A stretch of DNA of 64,000 bases from Shewanella sp. MBTL60-112-B2 (GTDB lineage: Bacteria; Pseudomonadota; Gammaproteobacteria; Enterobacterales; Shewanellaceae). The notes beneath the pieces were generated by a model. It was not told the DNA's origin. It saw only the letters and a program-made list of their open reading frames with translations, and searched no databases. Location: positions 62,001-126,000 of the forward strand of contig NZ_BPFA01000003.1 of the NCBI RefSeq assembly GCF_019655055.1, written 5' to 3'. Below are positions 35,425 through 45,501 of this stretch, in pieces. The translations under genes and the position numbers were made by a program. Position 1 is the first letter of the stretch, and every line of letters begins with the position of its first letter.

Positions 35425-36444
35425 TTATTCTGTTTCATGGTGTGCGTCGCGGATCTGAGTGACGGCTTCTGTAAGTTGAGTAAAGTGACTCACCAGCTCT
35501 GGATCAAAGTGTTTACCCGACTCACTTTCAATTAGCTCCATGGTTGCCTTAACCGTCCACGCCTTCTTATAGGGCCGCACAGACGTTAGCGCATCAAATA
35601 CATCAGCAATTGCGACAATACGGCCTTCAATAGGGATATCTTCCCCCGCTAAACCATAAGGGTAACCTGTTCCATCCCATTTTTCATGATGAGTCAGAGC
35701 GATTCGGCGTGCCATTTCTAATAGTGGATCACTGTGTTCACCAATAATTTCAGCGCCTATTTCGGCATGAAGCTGCATCTCCTGCCACTCACTATCATCT
35801 AACTTAGCTGGCTTCTTTAAAATAGAATCTGGTGTGCCTATTTTACCAATATCATGCATCGGCGCTGCGTTGTAGATAAGCTCGCAGTAGCGCTCGGGTA
35901 AACCTGACTGAATAGCTAATAAGCGGGCATAGTGACTCATTCGAATGACGTGCAGGCCTGTCTCATTATCTTTATATTCTGCTGCTCGTCCAAGACGACG
36001 GATGATCTCAAAGCGGGTCTCTTCCAGCTCTTTTGTGCGGGCTTTAACTTCTTGCTCAAGTAAACGTTTTTGATCATAAAGGGCTAAGTGAGTTTTCACC
36101 CTTGCCTTAACCACAGGTGCACTCACGGGTTTAGTAATGTAGTCGACTGCGCCAAGCTCAAACCCTTGGGTTTCATCGGCAACCTCAGTCAATGCAGTGA
36201 CAAAAATAACCGGAATATGACTCGTTAATGGTTCTTGCTTAAGCCGTTTACACACCTCATAACCATTCATTCCCGGCATCATCACATCTAGTAAAATAAG
36301 ATCGGGTGTAGTTTTGCTGGCCAACGATAACGCTTTAGGGCCATCGATGGCCACCTTTACTCGATAATCACCGCCTAAAACCCCAACCAGAATATCAATA
36401 TTCTCGGGGGTATCATCCACAACTAAAATGGTGGCCTTGTCCAT
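35425..36444 (-). CDS. response regulator with HD-GYP domain (c-di-GMP phosphodiesterase)
   Basis: A 339-residue cytoplasmic response regulator. The receiver domain (about 3-120) has the acidic pocket DD near residue 10, phospho-acceptor Asp53 (LLDVMMPGMNG) and Lys105. A short coiled coil (about 125-150) leads to the HD-GYP domain, with HDIGKIG at 197-203 and HHEKWDGTGYP at 252-262. All metal-site residues are present, so it should hydrolyse c-di-GMP. It lies 141 bp downstream of a large hybrid kinase on the same strand, its likely phosphodonor. Confidence 0.94.
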   Translation of the reverse strand: MDKATILVVDDTPENIDILVGVLGGDYRVKVAIDGPKALSLASKTTPDLILLDVMMPGMNGYEVCKRLKQEPLTSHIPVIFVTALTEVADETQGFELGAVDYITKPVSAPVVKARVKTHLALYDQKRLLEQEVKARTKELEETRFEIIRRLGRAAEYKDNETGLHVIRMSHYARLLAIQSGLPERYCELIYNAAPMHDIGKIGTPDSILKKPAKLDDSEWQEMQLHAEIGAEIIGEHSDPLLEMARRIALTHHEKWDGTGYPYGLAGEDIPIEGRIVAIADVFDALTSVRPYKKAWTVKATMELIESESGKHFDPELVSHFTQLTEAVTQIRDAHHETE

Positions 36445-36585
36445 TAAACCATCACTCCTCTTAATGCTAAAAGTTTATCAAGTATAGCCAAGCATTCTTG
36501 CTCAGTTGCATAGCATGCGCTAAACCAGTTTAATGCCATTGCGCTCACTCAAGGTTAGTCGGGTAACCTTGCTATGGCGTAAGTG

Positions 36586-39500
36586 TTAATCAGCTAACTC
36601 GTCTTTAAATAGAGCCTGAATAAGCTCGACGGCTTCATCATATTGATAGCTATTTACCATCGTCATAGCGGGACTCATTTTCTGCCACAATGAGTCTGAG
36701 ACCTGCCCTCGAATGTGCTCCATCTTGTCAACCGCATAGGAGTCGGCGTCTTCTAACATCTGCAGCAACAATTTAACTTCTTTAGCGAGATCATCATCTG
36801 ACAGTAAAGAGGTTGGTGTTAGCGCATCGACATCTGCTAGCTCACCTTGTGCCGCCCCCTCTAAGTTTGCTTTCCAAGCTGCAATCGCCTGACATATTGA
36901 TGCAGTAAGCTCGGCGACTTTAGCCAGCTCACCACTCACATCTGCCGTAGGTGAATCAATGAGTTTAGACTCGATTTCAGCAGCTAAAGACACTAACTCA
37001 GGCGAACAGAGGTTACCTGAAACCCCTTTTAGGGTATGGGCATAACGAATAGCATCATCAACCTCATTTCGGCTAAGCGCAGCTCCTATCTCCTCGGCAA
37101 TATGTATTTTGCCACTATAGAAGCGATCGAATATTTTGCGATAAAGCCGCACAGAGTTTTGTACTAACTGCAGGCCTTTATCAATATCGAGTGCCTCATG
37201 TTGCGGCCAAAATATTCCCTCTTCACTCTCGTTAGACTCAAAATCCGTTAACGAAAAAACTTTGTCACTATTACCCAAATATTCTAGTAACACCTGATAG
37301 AGTCGAGCCACTTCGATGGGTTTGGCGATATGATCATTCATACCGGCTCGCAAACACATCTCCCGGTCACCCGCCATCGCATTGGCTGTCATAGCAATCA
37401 CAGGTAGTTTATCTAAGCCTGGCATTTGCCTAAGCTTCTGGGTCGCTTGATAGCCATCCATTATTGGCATTTGGCAGTCCATCAATACTAAATCGAAGCT
37501 TTGTGTTGCCAATTTCTCTAGCGCAATTTGACCATTATCTGCAATAGAGAGCACCACACCGACTTGCTCAAGAAACTCTGTAGCCACTTCTTGATTCATG
37601 TCATTATCTTCAACTAGCAAGATATGCTTACCCCGCAGTTGCGCCAATAACTCTTGACCAATTTCGCTCCCTTGGCGCCTAACAGGCATAGTGCCGTCAC
37701 GGCCCAATGAAGACATGATGCCATCTAACAGTCGTGAAGCACTGATAGGCTTAGTGATATACCCTGCTATTTGGCTATGCTCAATTCTCTCAATAAATTC
37801 ACTGTTAACATGGGCCGATACGATTAATATTTTCGGTGGATTATCTTGCTCAGACAGAATTGTTTCAGCTGCCGTTAGGCCATCTATCTCTGGCATTAAC
37901 CAGTCGATCAGCGCCACGGGGTAATCCTGCTGCTGGCACCGTTCAATCGCCTCGGCGCCACTCTTAACCGAATCAACTTTAAAGCCCATGCTTTCTAAAG
38001 TTGTGCGCATGATGTCTCGAGCGGTGGCATTATCGTCCACAACCAAGACTCGCATTCCTTCCACTTCTTGCTTAACCTTGAGTAGTTTCTTATCTGTAAT
38101 ACATAATCTCACAGTAAAGAAGAAGGTGCTGCCGTTGCCAAACTGGCTCTCAACCCCAATTTCACCGCCCATTAGCTCCACCAGCTGCTTACAGATAGCA
38201 AGACCCAGCCCTGTACCACCATACTTTCTGGTGGTTGAGGTATCAGCCTGAGTAAAAGACTTAAACAGTTTATTGCGCTGCTCTTCGGTAAGGCCGATAC
38301 CGTTATCACGCACACTAAACTTGAGCAGTATGTCGTCATCGGTTTGTTCAAGTAGGCTAATTGACAGTAACACTTCTCCTTGATCGGTAAACTTGATGGC
38401 ATTACTCATCAGATTGATTAGCACTTGGCTTAGACGTAGTGGATCGCCTTGTAACTGTCTTGGAATATTGGGGGCTACCGCGAACAACAACTCAAGACGT
38501 TTGTCGGCGGCTTTAACGGAGAACATATCACTGAGATCTTCGAGCAAGGTATCTAGCTGTAGAGGTACTGACTCGATATCTAACTTGCCCGCCTCGATCT
38601 TGGAAAAGTCTAAGATATCGTTAATAATCCCCAGCAAGGACTTAGAAGCTCTATCAATTTTTTGCACGTAGTTTTGTTGCTTACTATCTAGTTCGGTTTG
38701 TAGACAAAGCTGCGACATACCGATGATAGCGTTCATAGGTGTGCGTATTTCATGAGACATGTTAGCCAAAAAGTCACTCTTGGCCTGATTCGCCGCATCG
38801 GCACTATCTTTAGCTAGCTTTAACTCCTCTGAAAGCAGCTTGAGCGAGGTAATATTAGCCATAGACAATACAATAGAAGTGAGTTCACCGTGTTTATCCT
38901 GCAACTTAGTCAGCGTCATATCCATCCAGATACACTCCCCTGACTGATTGAGCAACCTAAGGTCGGTACAAATATTATCTGTGCCATCTTCGCTGAGCTT
39001 GGCGAAAACATCTCTGCCCTTGTCGCGATCTTCATGGTGCTGAAAGTCAAAGAAAGAGCAGCTTTTTATATGGTCAACATCAAGCTGCATATATAGACTA
39101 AACTGCTCATTACAGTCGAGAATATTCCCTCGATCATCAACATTAACAATGCCGATCCCTGCATTATCAAACAAGGCCCTAAAGTGGGCTTCTCGCTCTT
39201 CGAGCTCTTTATCTATCTGTTTACGATCGGTAATATCCATCAAATAACCGTTCCAGATAATACAGCCATCGCTTTGCAGATCGCCATGAGCCCCAGCCTG
39301 AAGCCAGCGAATATTACCTATCGGATGACGATACCTAAACTCTTCTGTCCACTGCAGCCCTTTACGACTTTTTCCCGATAGTGCCTCAATGATAACAGTC
39401 CGATCCTCACTGATAATGCACTCGGCAACTCGTTCAAAATGATCCAATACTTCGTCGCGATGGAAACCTAAAGTTGCGATACAAGCACTCGATAGAAATG

Positions 39501-41895
39501 TAAATCTACGCTCAACATTACTGCACCAATGCATTTGATATACAGTACTAGGAATAGATTCGGTAATGGTTTCCAACTGCTGCTGAGACTGGGCTATCGC
39601 CTCTTGGGCTAATTTGCTACTGGTAATATCGTTAATACTGCCGTCGAACCAAAGCGCAACCGCATCATCGTTATAGATAGCTTTGCCCTTCTCATGAACC
39701 CAATGAATACTGCCGTCTCGGTGCTTGATACGATATTGTATTTCGAAACTCTTTTGCTCTAGCAGCGCTTCATCAATCGCTTTGGTCACCAATTCAATGT
39801 CTTGTTCGACAACCAAGCTGCCATAGCTACGACCGTTATGCTCAATAAAATCTGCAGCCGGAAACCCAGTAATATCAATAATATTGTCGCTAACATATTC
39901 CATCAACCACATATCATCAATACGAGTACGATAGACGGCGCCGGGGATATTGGTTACCAAGCCCCTAAAACGGTTTTCACTATCTTTAACCTTTTGCGCG
40001 ATCTCAAGCTCTAGGGTCATATCTCTAACCGTCGCCGCCACTTGGCGCTTGCCCTCTTCGGTAATGGGCAGTAACCCCAAACTCACTTCGACCGGGAACT
40101 CAGTACCATCACTCTTACGGGCATTGAGCGGCTCCCCCATGCCCATTTTGCGATCCCGCCCCTCAGTCGTAAACTGAGCCCGTTGCTCAGCATGCCCGCC
40201 TCGAACAGCATTTGGCACCAATTCATCAACGGACATGGCCAACATCTGTTGCTCTGTGTAACCAAACAACTGCTGGCAGCGACTATTAGTGAATACTAAC
40301 TGCCCTGACTCTTCGACAATCAACATAGCCTCTGGCGCAGACTCGAGCACCGCATTTGACCAAGCCACTGCAGAAAACTGTTCGCTCACATCATTAAACA
40401 ATACTTCAATCGAAAGTACTTCCTGATTATCTGATATCAAGGGCTGCATAAATACGTCTAATTGTCTTAGCTTACCTCCCGCATCAATCATCTCAACTTG
40501 GTGTGGCGGCACATTTTCACCAAGCAGTGCTTGATCCATAAACAGCCAATTAAGTTCATTAATAGGATTGTCTGAGAACATTCTCTGGTACTTACGTTTC
40601 AGTAACTCAGGTGCGACTCCCAATACCTTTTCAACCCCATCACTGACCTGATCAAGCATTCCATCAGGGCTGACAGAGCAATAAAAAGACTTATCACTCA
40701 TACCATCGATCAACTTAGCAAAGCGATTACCTCGAGAATCTAACAGCGCTTGCTCCCGCTCCTCTAACACCTTAGCCATATCGTTAAACTTTTCTGTGAG
40801 CGTTGCTATTTCACTGCCAGCTCCGCGGGGCTTGTCTATACGTTTTTTCTCACCGGCAGCAAAGGCAACAATACCTGCCTCTAGCTCTTCTATTGGACGT
40901 GTCAAACGGCGAGCAGTGATATAGCCTGTAAGTAACAAAAGAATAGAAAGTAGTAGTAAATTGAGACTTAAAGCGGAGAAGTCACTGAAAAATGCTTGAT
41001 GCAGCTGAGTCTCTGGGGTCATGATGACAACACGCCAATTTAAAGCTGACACGACGCCAAGGCTTGCGAGGTACTTATCACCCTGACTGTCTTCTATATA
41101 TGAATACCCCGTCACTCGACGCTTAACTAAGTCTAAAAACTCCTGATTTTGCTCAGATTGTGCCAACCATTTATCAGCTCCACTTTTAAGGAGTAAGCTC
41201 TTATTAGGGTGATAGATAAGCTGTCCCTTATCATCAATCACTACGATGCGCTTAGCTGAAACCCCCACCATTTGTGGAATGGCGTCGAGTGCGAGATCGA
41301 CAGTGACCACTCCTGTAAAGGGCCTCTTATCACCAAATGGCTGAGAAAAACTCACCATTAAGACGTTTCCCGCGCCCTCATCAAGATAAGGCGGAGACCA
41401 ATAACCATTGGCATCATTAATAGCTCGGCTCCACCAATCCCACTCGCCATTGGTATAGTCATAACCATCGGCGCCAATATCCATCACCCGGATCTTGTTC
41501 TCATCTCGAAATGCGTAGGGAGCATAGAGTTTTCTCCCCTCAATAAAATTATTCCTAAATGCGATGGCGCTACCATAAAAGTCGCTATGAAGTTCGAGGC
41601 GATGAGTTAACAACTGTTGCAGCTTAGCTTCATCGGTAAACACTTCTATGTTGCCAGCTTCACTCAACAGTTCTGCTAATGAACGAGTATCGGTTTCGGC
41701 TGTCACGAGGAAATGCTGTAAATGCAGGGCAGCGCTCTCGGCTTTTTGGCCGATATATTGATAAATATCTTGCTCTTCATCTTGGTAATTAAACCAAGCA
41801 TTAACGCTAAAAACTACAGCCATGATAGCAATCAAAGGCAGTGCCATTTGCGATAAAATTCGGCTACGAAAGGTACGAAGTCTGCTCATATCCAT
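36586..41895 (-). CDS. dCache-HAMP-multi-PAS hybrid sensor histidine kinase
   Basis: A 1769-residue inner-membrane sensor. TM1 is at about 17-33, and a periplasmic dCache domain spans about 40-300 with the YAPYAFRDE and WWSRAIND ligand-pocket patterns. TM2 is at about 307-328 and HAMP at 328-382. About five PAS/PAC repeats follow (395-1015). Next come HisKA with FLANMSHEIRTPMNAIIG, a HATPase with DNGIGLTEEQ and GTGLGLAICKQLVELMGG, two receivers (GMRVLVVDDN and ILLVEDND, each with a phospho-Asp), and a C-terminal HPt with RYAHTLKGVSGNL. The full His-Asp-Asp-His relay can pass phosphate to a separate regulator. The adjacent HD-GYP protein is the obvious candidate. The dCache ligand is unknown. 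Confidence 0.93.
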   Translation of the reverse strand: MDMSRLRTFRSRILSQMALPLIAIMAVVFSVNAWFNYQDEEQDIYQYIGQKAESAALHLQHFLVTAETDTRSLAELLSEAGNIEVFTDEAKLQQLLTHRLELHSDFYGSAIAFRNNFIEGRKLYAPYAFRDENKIRVMDIGADGYDYTNGEWDWWSRAINDANGYWSPPYLDEGAGNVLMVSFSQPFGDKRPFTGVVTVDLALDAIPQMVGVSAKRIVVIDDKGQLIYHPNKSLLLKSGADKWLAQSEQNQEFLDLVKRRVTGYSYIEDSQGDKYLASLGVVSALNWRVVIMTPETQLHQAFFSDFSALSLNLLLLSILLLLTGYITARRLTRPIEELEAGIVAFAAGEKKRIDKPRGAGSEIATLTEKFNDMAKVLEEREQALLDSRGNRFAKLIDGMSDKSFYCSVSPDGMLDQVSDGVEKVLGVAPELLKRKYQRMFSDNPINELNWLFMDQALLGENVPPHQVEMIDAGGKLRQLDVFMQPLISDNQEVLSIEVLFNDVSEQFSAVAWSNAVLESAPEAMLIVEESGQLVFTNSRCQQLFGYTEQQMLAMSVDELVPNAVRGGHAEQRAQFTTEGRDRKMGMGEPLNARKSDGTEFPVEVSLGLLPITEEGKRQVAATVRDMTLELEIAQKVKDSENRFRGLVTNIPGAVYRTRIDDMWLMEYVSDNIIDITGFPAADFIEHNGRSYGSLVVEQDIELVTKAIDEALLEQKSFEIQYRIKHRDGSIHWVHEKGKAIYNDDAVALWFDGSINDITSSKLAQEAIAQSQQQLETITESIPSTVYQMHWCSNVERRFTFLSSACIATLGFHRDEVLDHFERVAECIISEDRTVIIEALSGKSRKGLQWTEEFRYRHPIGNIRWLQAGAHGDLQSDGCIIWNGYLMDITDRKQIDKELEEREAHFRALFDNAGIGIVNVDDRGNILDCNEQFSLYMQLDVDHIKSCSFFDFQHHEDRDKGRDVFAKLSEDGTDNICTDLRLLNQSGECIWMDMTLTKLQDKHGELTSIVLSMANITSLKLLSEELKLAKDSADAANQAKSDFLANMSHEIRTPMNAIIGMSQLCLQTELDSKQQNYVQKIDRASKSLLGIINDILDFSKIEAGKLDIESVPLQLDTLLEDLSDMFSVKAADKRLELLFAVAPNIPRQLQGDPLRLSQVLINLMSNAIKFTDQGEVLLSISLLEQTDDDILLKFSVRDNGIGLTEEQRNKLFKSFTQADTSTTRKYGGTGLGLAICKQLVELMGGEIGVESQFGNGSTFFFTVRLCITDKKLLKVKQEVEGMRVLVVDDNATARDIMRTTLESMGFKVDSVKSGAEAIERCQQQDYPVALIDWLMPEIDGLTAAETILSEQDNPPKILIVSAHVNSEFIERIEHSQIAGYITKPISASRLLDGIMSSLGRDGTMPVRRQGSEIGQELLAQLRGKHILLVEDNDMNQEVATEFLEQVGVVLSIADNGQIALEKLATQSFDLVLMDCQMPIMDGYQATQKLRQMPGLDKLPVIAMTANAMAGDREMCLRAGMNDHIAKPIEVARLYQVLLEYLGNSDKVFSLTDFESNESEEGIFWPQHEALDIDKGLQLVQNSVRLYRKIFDRFYSGKIHIAEEIGAALSRNEVDDAIRYAHTLKGVSGNLCSPELVSLAAEIESKLIDSPTADVSGELAKVAELTASICQAIAAWKANLEGAAQGELADVDALTPTSLLSDDDLAKEVKLLLQMLEDADSYAVDKMEHIRGQVSDSLWQKMSPAMTMVNSYQYDEAVELIQALFKDELAD

Positions 41896-42302
41896 AATCC
41901 ACAGTAACTAATTATTATATTGAGGGTGGTCAAAGGTGTTCATGGTCAAAAAAGCCACAACACCAAACTACTCTAGTTTTTCGAAGCAATGCAATAGCTT
42001 CATTCTGCACATAAAAGTAGGTTACGTGAGCCACAATCAGATAAACCAAACCAAGCAACAGCGCCCAGTAAACACATGATGACATTGAAATAATATAGCA
42101 ACAAATATCCCCTTGCGTCCCCAGATTCAATATAAAATTAACACCTTAATTAGTAAATTAATTCTAGCCTTCAGGGAGTTTTTTTGAGGAGGTAACCTTT
42201 ATAAAAGCGAAGATCTTAATGCGTGACAAATACGTATAGGCCTAAAAATCATGATAGATTAACACTTAGTCTGCCGGCACTGCCTTTATAACAGGGGAAG
42301 TA
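41896..42302. other. divergent intergenic region
   Basis: No supported gene; a 66-codon minus-strand frame lacks a convincing start. It should hold promoters for the hybrid kinase (minus) and the ABC operon (plus). Confidence 0.4.
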
Positions 42303-42971
42303 ATGAGTATAGAGATTGTCCGACTTAATCGAGTCTCAAAAGGCTTTAACGATGGCGATAAATATCATCAGGTGCTAGATGATATTAACCTTACACTCAA
42401 TATTGCAGACACTGTGGCATTAACTGGCCCGAGTGGAAGCGGTAAAAGCACCCTGCTCAATATCATTGGTGGCTTTGAATTTATCAAGCAAGGCCAGTTA
42501 CTGCTTAATAAACATGACACCACAAACTGGCAAGATAAACAGTGGAGCCAATTTAGACGCCAGCATTTAGGCGTCGTCTTCCAGCAGTTTAATCTACTTA
42601 CCCCGCTCAACGTCCGCGATAATATTGCCTTTTCATTACGCTTAAATCAGCAAAAGTGGAGCCCTTGGTGCGACTATCTACTTAGTCAGCTTGGGCTTGA
42701 TGAAGTTAAAAACCGCAATGTCGAAACGCTTTCTGGCGGTCAGCAGCAGCGCGTTGCCATCGCTCGCGCCCTCGCGCACAAGCCGCAACTATTACTGGCC
42801 GATGAACCAACGGGAAACTTAGATGAGAAAGCTGGTCATCAAGTGATGAGCCTGCTCACTCAGCTTGCTGCAGAATCTAAAACCTGTGTCTTAATGGTCA
42901 CCCACAGCAGTGACTGCGCCGCCTTTATGAAGAGGCGCTGGCATTTAGAGCAGGGAAAGATCCATGAGTAA
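42303..42971 (+). CDS. ABC transporter ATP-binding protein (LolD/AttE-like)
   Basis: ATPase of a MacB/LolCDE-type system, 222 residues. Walker A is [11 protein letters not shown] (about 40-50), the Q-loop is [14 protein letters not shown], the signature is [16 protein letters not shown], and Walker B is [12 protein letters not shown]. Its stop overlaps the start of the FtsX permease gene by 8 bp, so the two are coupled. The ribosome binding site is AGGGGAAG upstream. Together with the permease and lipoprotein it forms a three-gene operon resembling the att ABC cluster of Agrobacterium. Confidence 0.93.
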   Translation: MSIEIVRLNRVSKGFNDGDKYHQVLDDINLTLNIADTVALTGPSGSGKSTLLNIIGGFEFIKQGQLLLNKHDTTNWQDKQWSQFRRQHLGVVFQQFNLLTPLNVRDNIAFSLRLNQQKWSPWCDYLLSQLGLDEVKNRNVETLSGGQQQRVAIARALAHKPQLLLADEPTGNLDEKAGHQVMSLLTQLAAESKTCVLMVTHSSDCAAFMKRRWHLEQGKIHE

Positions 42972-45501
42972 CAATACGATGGCAGACAGCGGCCTAATGG
43001 TACGCTTAAGCTTAGGTGTCTTTGCCCGTCATTACCTTAAGTCGCCACTGCAAGCAGGTGCGATTATCTTAGGGGTTATACTCGCCGTCACCCTGTTGAT
43101 TGGCGTTAGAGCGACCAATGAAAATGCAGTTCGTAGTTACTCTGAGGCCACCGAATTATTAAGTCAGAGGGCACAATTACTACTCACCCCCATTAGCGGC
43201 AAAAAATCACTACATGAGTCGGTTTACTTTACTCTTCGGCAAGCGGGGCTCACTCAGGCTTTAGCCGTATTGACTGGCACAGTCAGTGACGAAATGGGTC
43301 AGCGTTGGGATATTCAGGCCAGCGATCTGGTCGCGGCGCTGTCGATACAATCCAAGCAATCAACGTCAACACATGCCGCTACAGGCTCGAAAGAACTCTC
43401 TCTTCTATCTGCTGACCTTCCACTCGCTAAGCTATTATCGGCAGCCCCTTACATCTTAATGAGCGAAAGCTTTAGTGCCCAAGTCGCCCCTCAAGGCAGC
43501 ATTGAACTCAACGGCTATCAACTGAATGTGATCCCCCTAAGTGATGAGCTTGGGCTCGGCAACGCTATTTTGATGGATATCTCCCTTGGGCAAAAAATTC
43601 TGAATCAAGCCGCAGAGCTGAGCTATATAGCTCTTTTTGATAATCCCAACAATTTGACCAAGCAGATCCAGCAACTGTTTAATCAACAAACCCAGCAGCA
43701 CTTTATCTTTACTCAGCAAGATGATGGCGAGGGACTGACTAGTCTGACACGAAGCTTTCACCTCAATCTCACGGCCATGAGCCTACTGGCATTTATCGTC
43801 GGCTTGTTTATCGCTTATAACGGCGTGCGCTACAGCCTACTCAAACGCCAAAAACTGTTAGTGCAGCTACAGCAGCAAGGCGTGCCCCAACGGTCCCTGC
43901 TACTCGCCCTGCTTTTTGAACTGCTTATATTGGTGCTAGTAGGCTCCTTAGTTGGCTTCATTCTTGGCCTACAGCTTAGCCATTGGCTGCAACCCATGAT
44001 TGCACTCACCCTTGAGCAACTCTACGGCGCAAGGCTCATGCCGGGAGTTTGGCAGTGGAGCTGGCTGTATCAAGCTATCGGTCTAACATTTTTCGCGGCG
44101 TTATTGGCTTGCTATCCCTTATTTAAAACCTTAGCCAAGCAGCCGTTAGCCCGCAGTGCGAGCCGCTTCGAACAGCAAAGCCACGCTAAGAAGCAGCAAC
44201 TAAAGCTCTTTATCATTGGCTTAATATTGTTGTCCGTCGCTGCGGGATTGTTTCCATTGACGCAGGACTATCAACATAGCTTAGTTTTATTAGGTGTAGT
44301 CACCATTGCCATGCCATTGTTATTGCCAATGGTGCTGCAAGTTAGTTTGTCGCTTGTAGAGCGGGTGACTCAGGCGGGGTTATGGCAATATGCCGTAGCC
44401 GAGAGCAAGGAGCTTATCGCGCCGCTTTCTCTTGCCATGATGGCGATGCTATTGGCGCTTACTGCCAACATCTCGATGAATACCTTAGTGGGGAGCTTTG
44501 AGATCACCTTAAAGCATTGGCTCGATGACAGGCTATATGCAGACCTTTATATCCGCCCTCCCAGCGATAAAATGCTCGAGACGCAAGCCTTACTTAATAA
44601 CTTGCCTAAAGTCAGCGCGGTTTATGGTCAATGGCTTCATTCCAGCCATTACCAAAACGCTCCGGTCAGTTTAATGACCCGTGATGCCCACTCGCTGAGA
44701 AACAGTAATCAGATAAAGGCGCAACAGGCCGATCATTGGCAAGACTTCTTCAATGCAGAGGTGTTGATGATAAGCGAGCCAATGGCAATCAAGTATCAAC
44801 TCGATGTGGGCGATAGAATCGCTCTAGCCGAATTTGACAATGCTTCGCTTCCCCCGATGCCAATTGGGGCCATTTTTTATGATTATGGCAGCCCTAAAGG
44901 GCAAGTAATCATCAGCCAGACGACGTGGCAGCAGCTGGGCTTACCCGTTCCCCCAAGCAGTATTGCCGCAGATTATGATAATGAGATTAGCGAACTAGAA
45001 TCGATACTACAAAGCCAGATACCACTCTCTGCGGCGCAAATGTATAACCAGAGCAAGATAAAACAACGTGCCATGCAGATCTTTAAACGCACCTTTTCAA
45101 TTACCTTAGTACTAAACAGCCTAACTTTACTAGTAGCGGCTGTAGGCTTATTTAGCGCCTGTTTAATGCTAACCCAAGCAAGGCAGGCTCCACTCGCTAG
45201 GCTGTATGCGCTGGGTGTCAGTCGAATGCAATTGCGAACCTTAGTGTCGGGGCAGATGCTGTTAATCGTACTACTGACCTGCTTACTCGCCCTACCAACT
45301 GGCGCGCTACTGGGTTATTTACTGATTAATAAAGTCACCCTACAGGCCTTTGGCTGGAGTATCGCCATGGTGTGGGACTGGCAGGCGTATTTCAGGGTAT
45401 TAGTGACCGCCTTAGTTGTCAGCTCCGTGGCGGTTATTCTGCCACTATTGTGGCAAACACGCCGCCCCTTGATAAGCAGCTTGCAGCAGGAGGCATTATG
45501 A
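42964..45501 (+). CDS. FtsX-like ABC permease with duplicated membrane domain
   Basis: An 845-residue inner-membrane permease with the layout of large FtsX proteins. TM1 is at about 30-50, then a periplasmic domain (about 55-265), a three-helix block (about 270-400), a second set of helices (about 415-510) with another periplasmic region, and a final three-helix FtsX block (about 715-830). Such proteins act mechanically on periplasmic substrates, often lipoproteins, instead of forming a pore. The gene overlaps its ATPase by 8 bp and the following lipoprotein gene by 4 bp (ATGA). Confidence 0.9.
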   Translation: MSNNTMADSGLMVRLSLGVFARHYLKSPLQAGAIILGVILAVTLLIGVRATNENAVRSYSEATELLSQRAQLLLTPISGKKSLHESVYFTLRQAGLTQALAVLTGTVSDEMGQRWDIQASDLVAALSIQSKQSTSTHAATGSKELSLLSADLPLAKLLSAAPYILMSESFSAQVAPQGSIELNGYQLNVIPLSDELGLGNAILMDISLGQKILNQAAELSYIALFDNPNNLTKQIQQLFNQQTQQHFIFTQQDDGEGLTSLTRSFHLNLTAMSLLAFIVGLFIAYNGVRYSLLKRQKLLVQLQQQGVPQRSLLLALLFELLILVLVGSLVGFILGLQLSHWLQPMIALTLEQLYGARLMPGVWQWSWLYQAIGLTFFAALLACYPLFKTLAKQPLARSASRFEQQSHAKKQQLKLFIIGLILLSVAAGLFPLTQDYQHSLVLLGVVTIAMPLLLPMVLQVSLSLVERVTQAGLWQYAVAESKELIAPLSLAMMAMLLALTANISMNTLVGSFEITLKHWLDDRLYADLYIRPPSDKMLETQALLNNLPKVSAVYGQWLHSSHYQNAPVSLMTRDAHSLRNSNQIKAQQADHWQDFFNAEVLMISEPMAIKYQLDVGDRIALAEFDNASLPPMPIGAIFYDYGSPKGQVIISQTTWQQLGLPVPPSSIAADYDNEISELESILQSQIPLSAAQMYNQSKIKQRAMQIFKRTFSITLVLNSLTLLVAAVGLFSACLMLTQARQAPLARLYALGVSRMQLRTLVSGQMLLIVLLTCLLALPTGALLGYLLINKVTLQAFGWSIAMVWDWQAYFRVLVTALVVSSVAVILPLLWQTRRPLISSLQQEAL

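Noticed and set aside
41930..42130. 66-codon minus-strand frame with hydrophobic patches
   Set aside because: No convincing ribosome binding site and no family; treated as intergenic.
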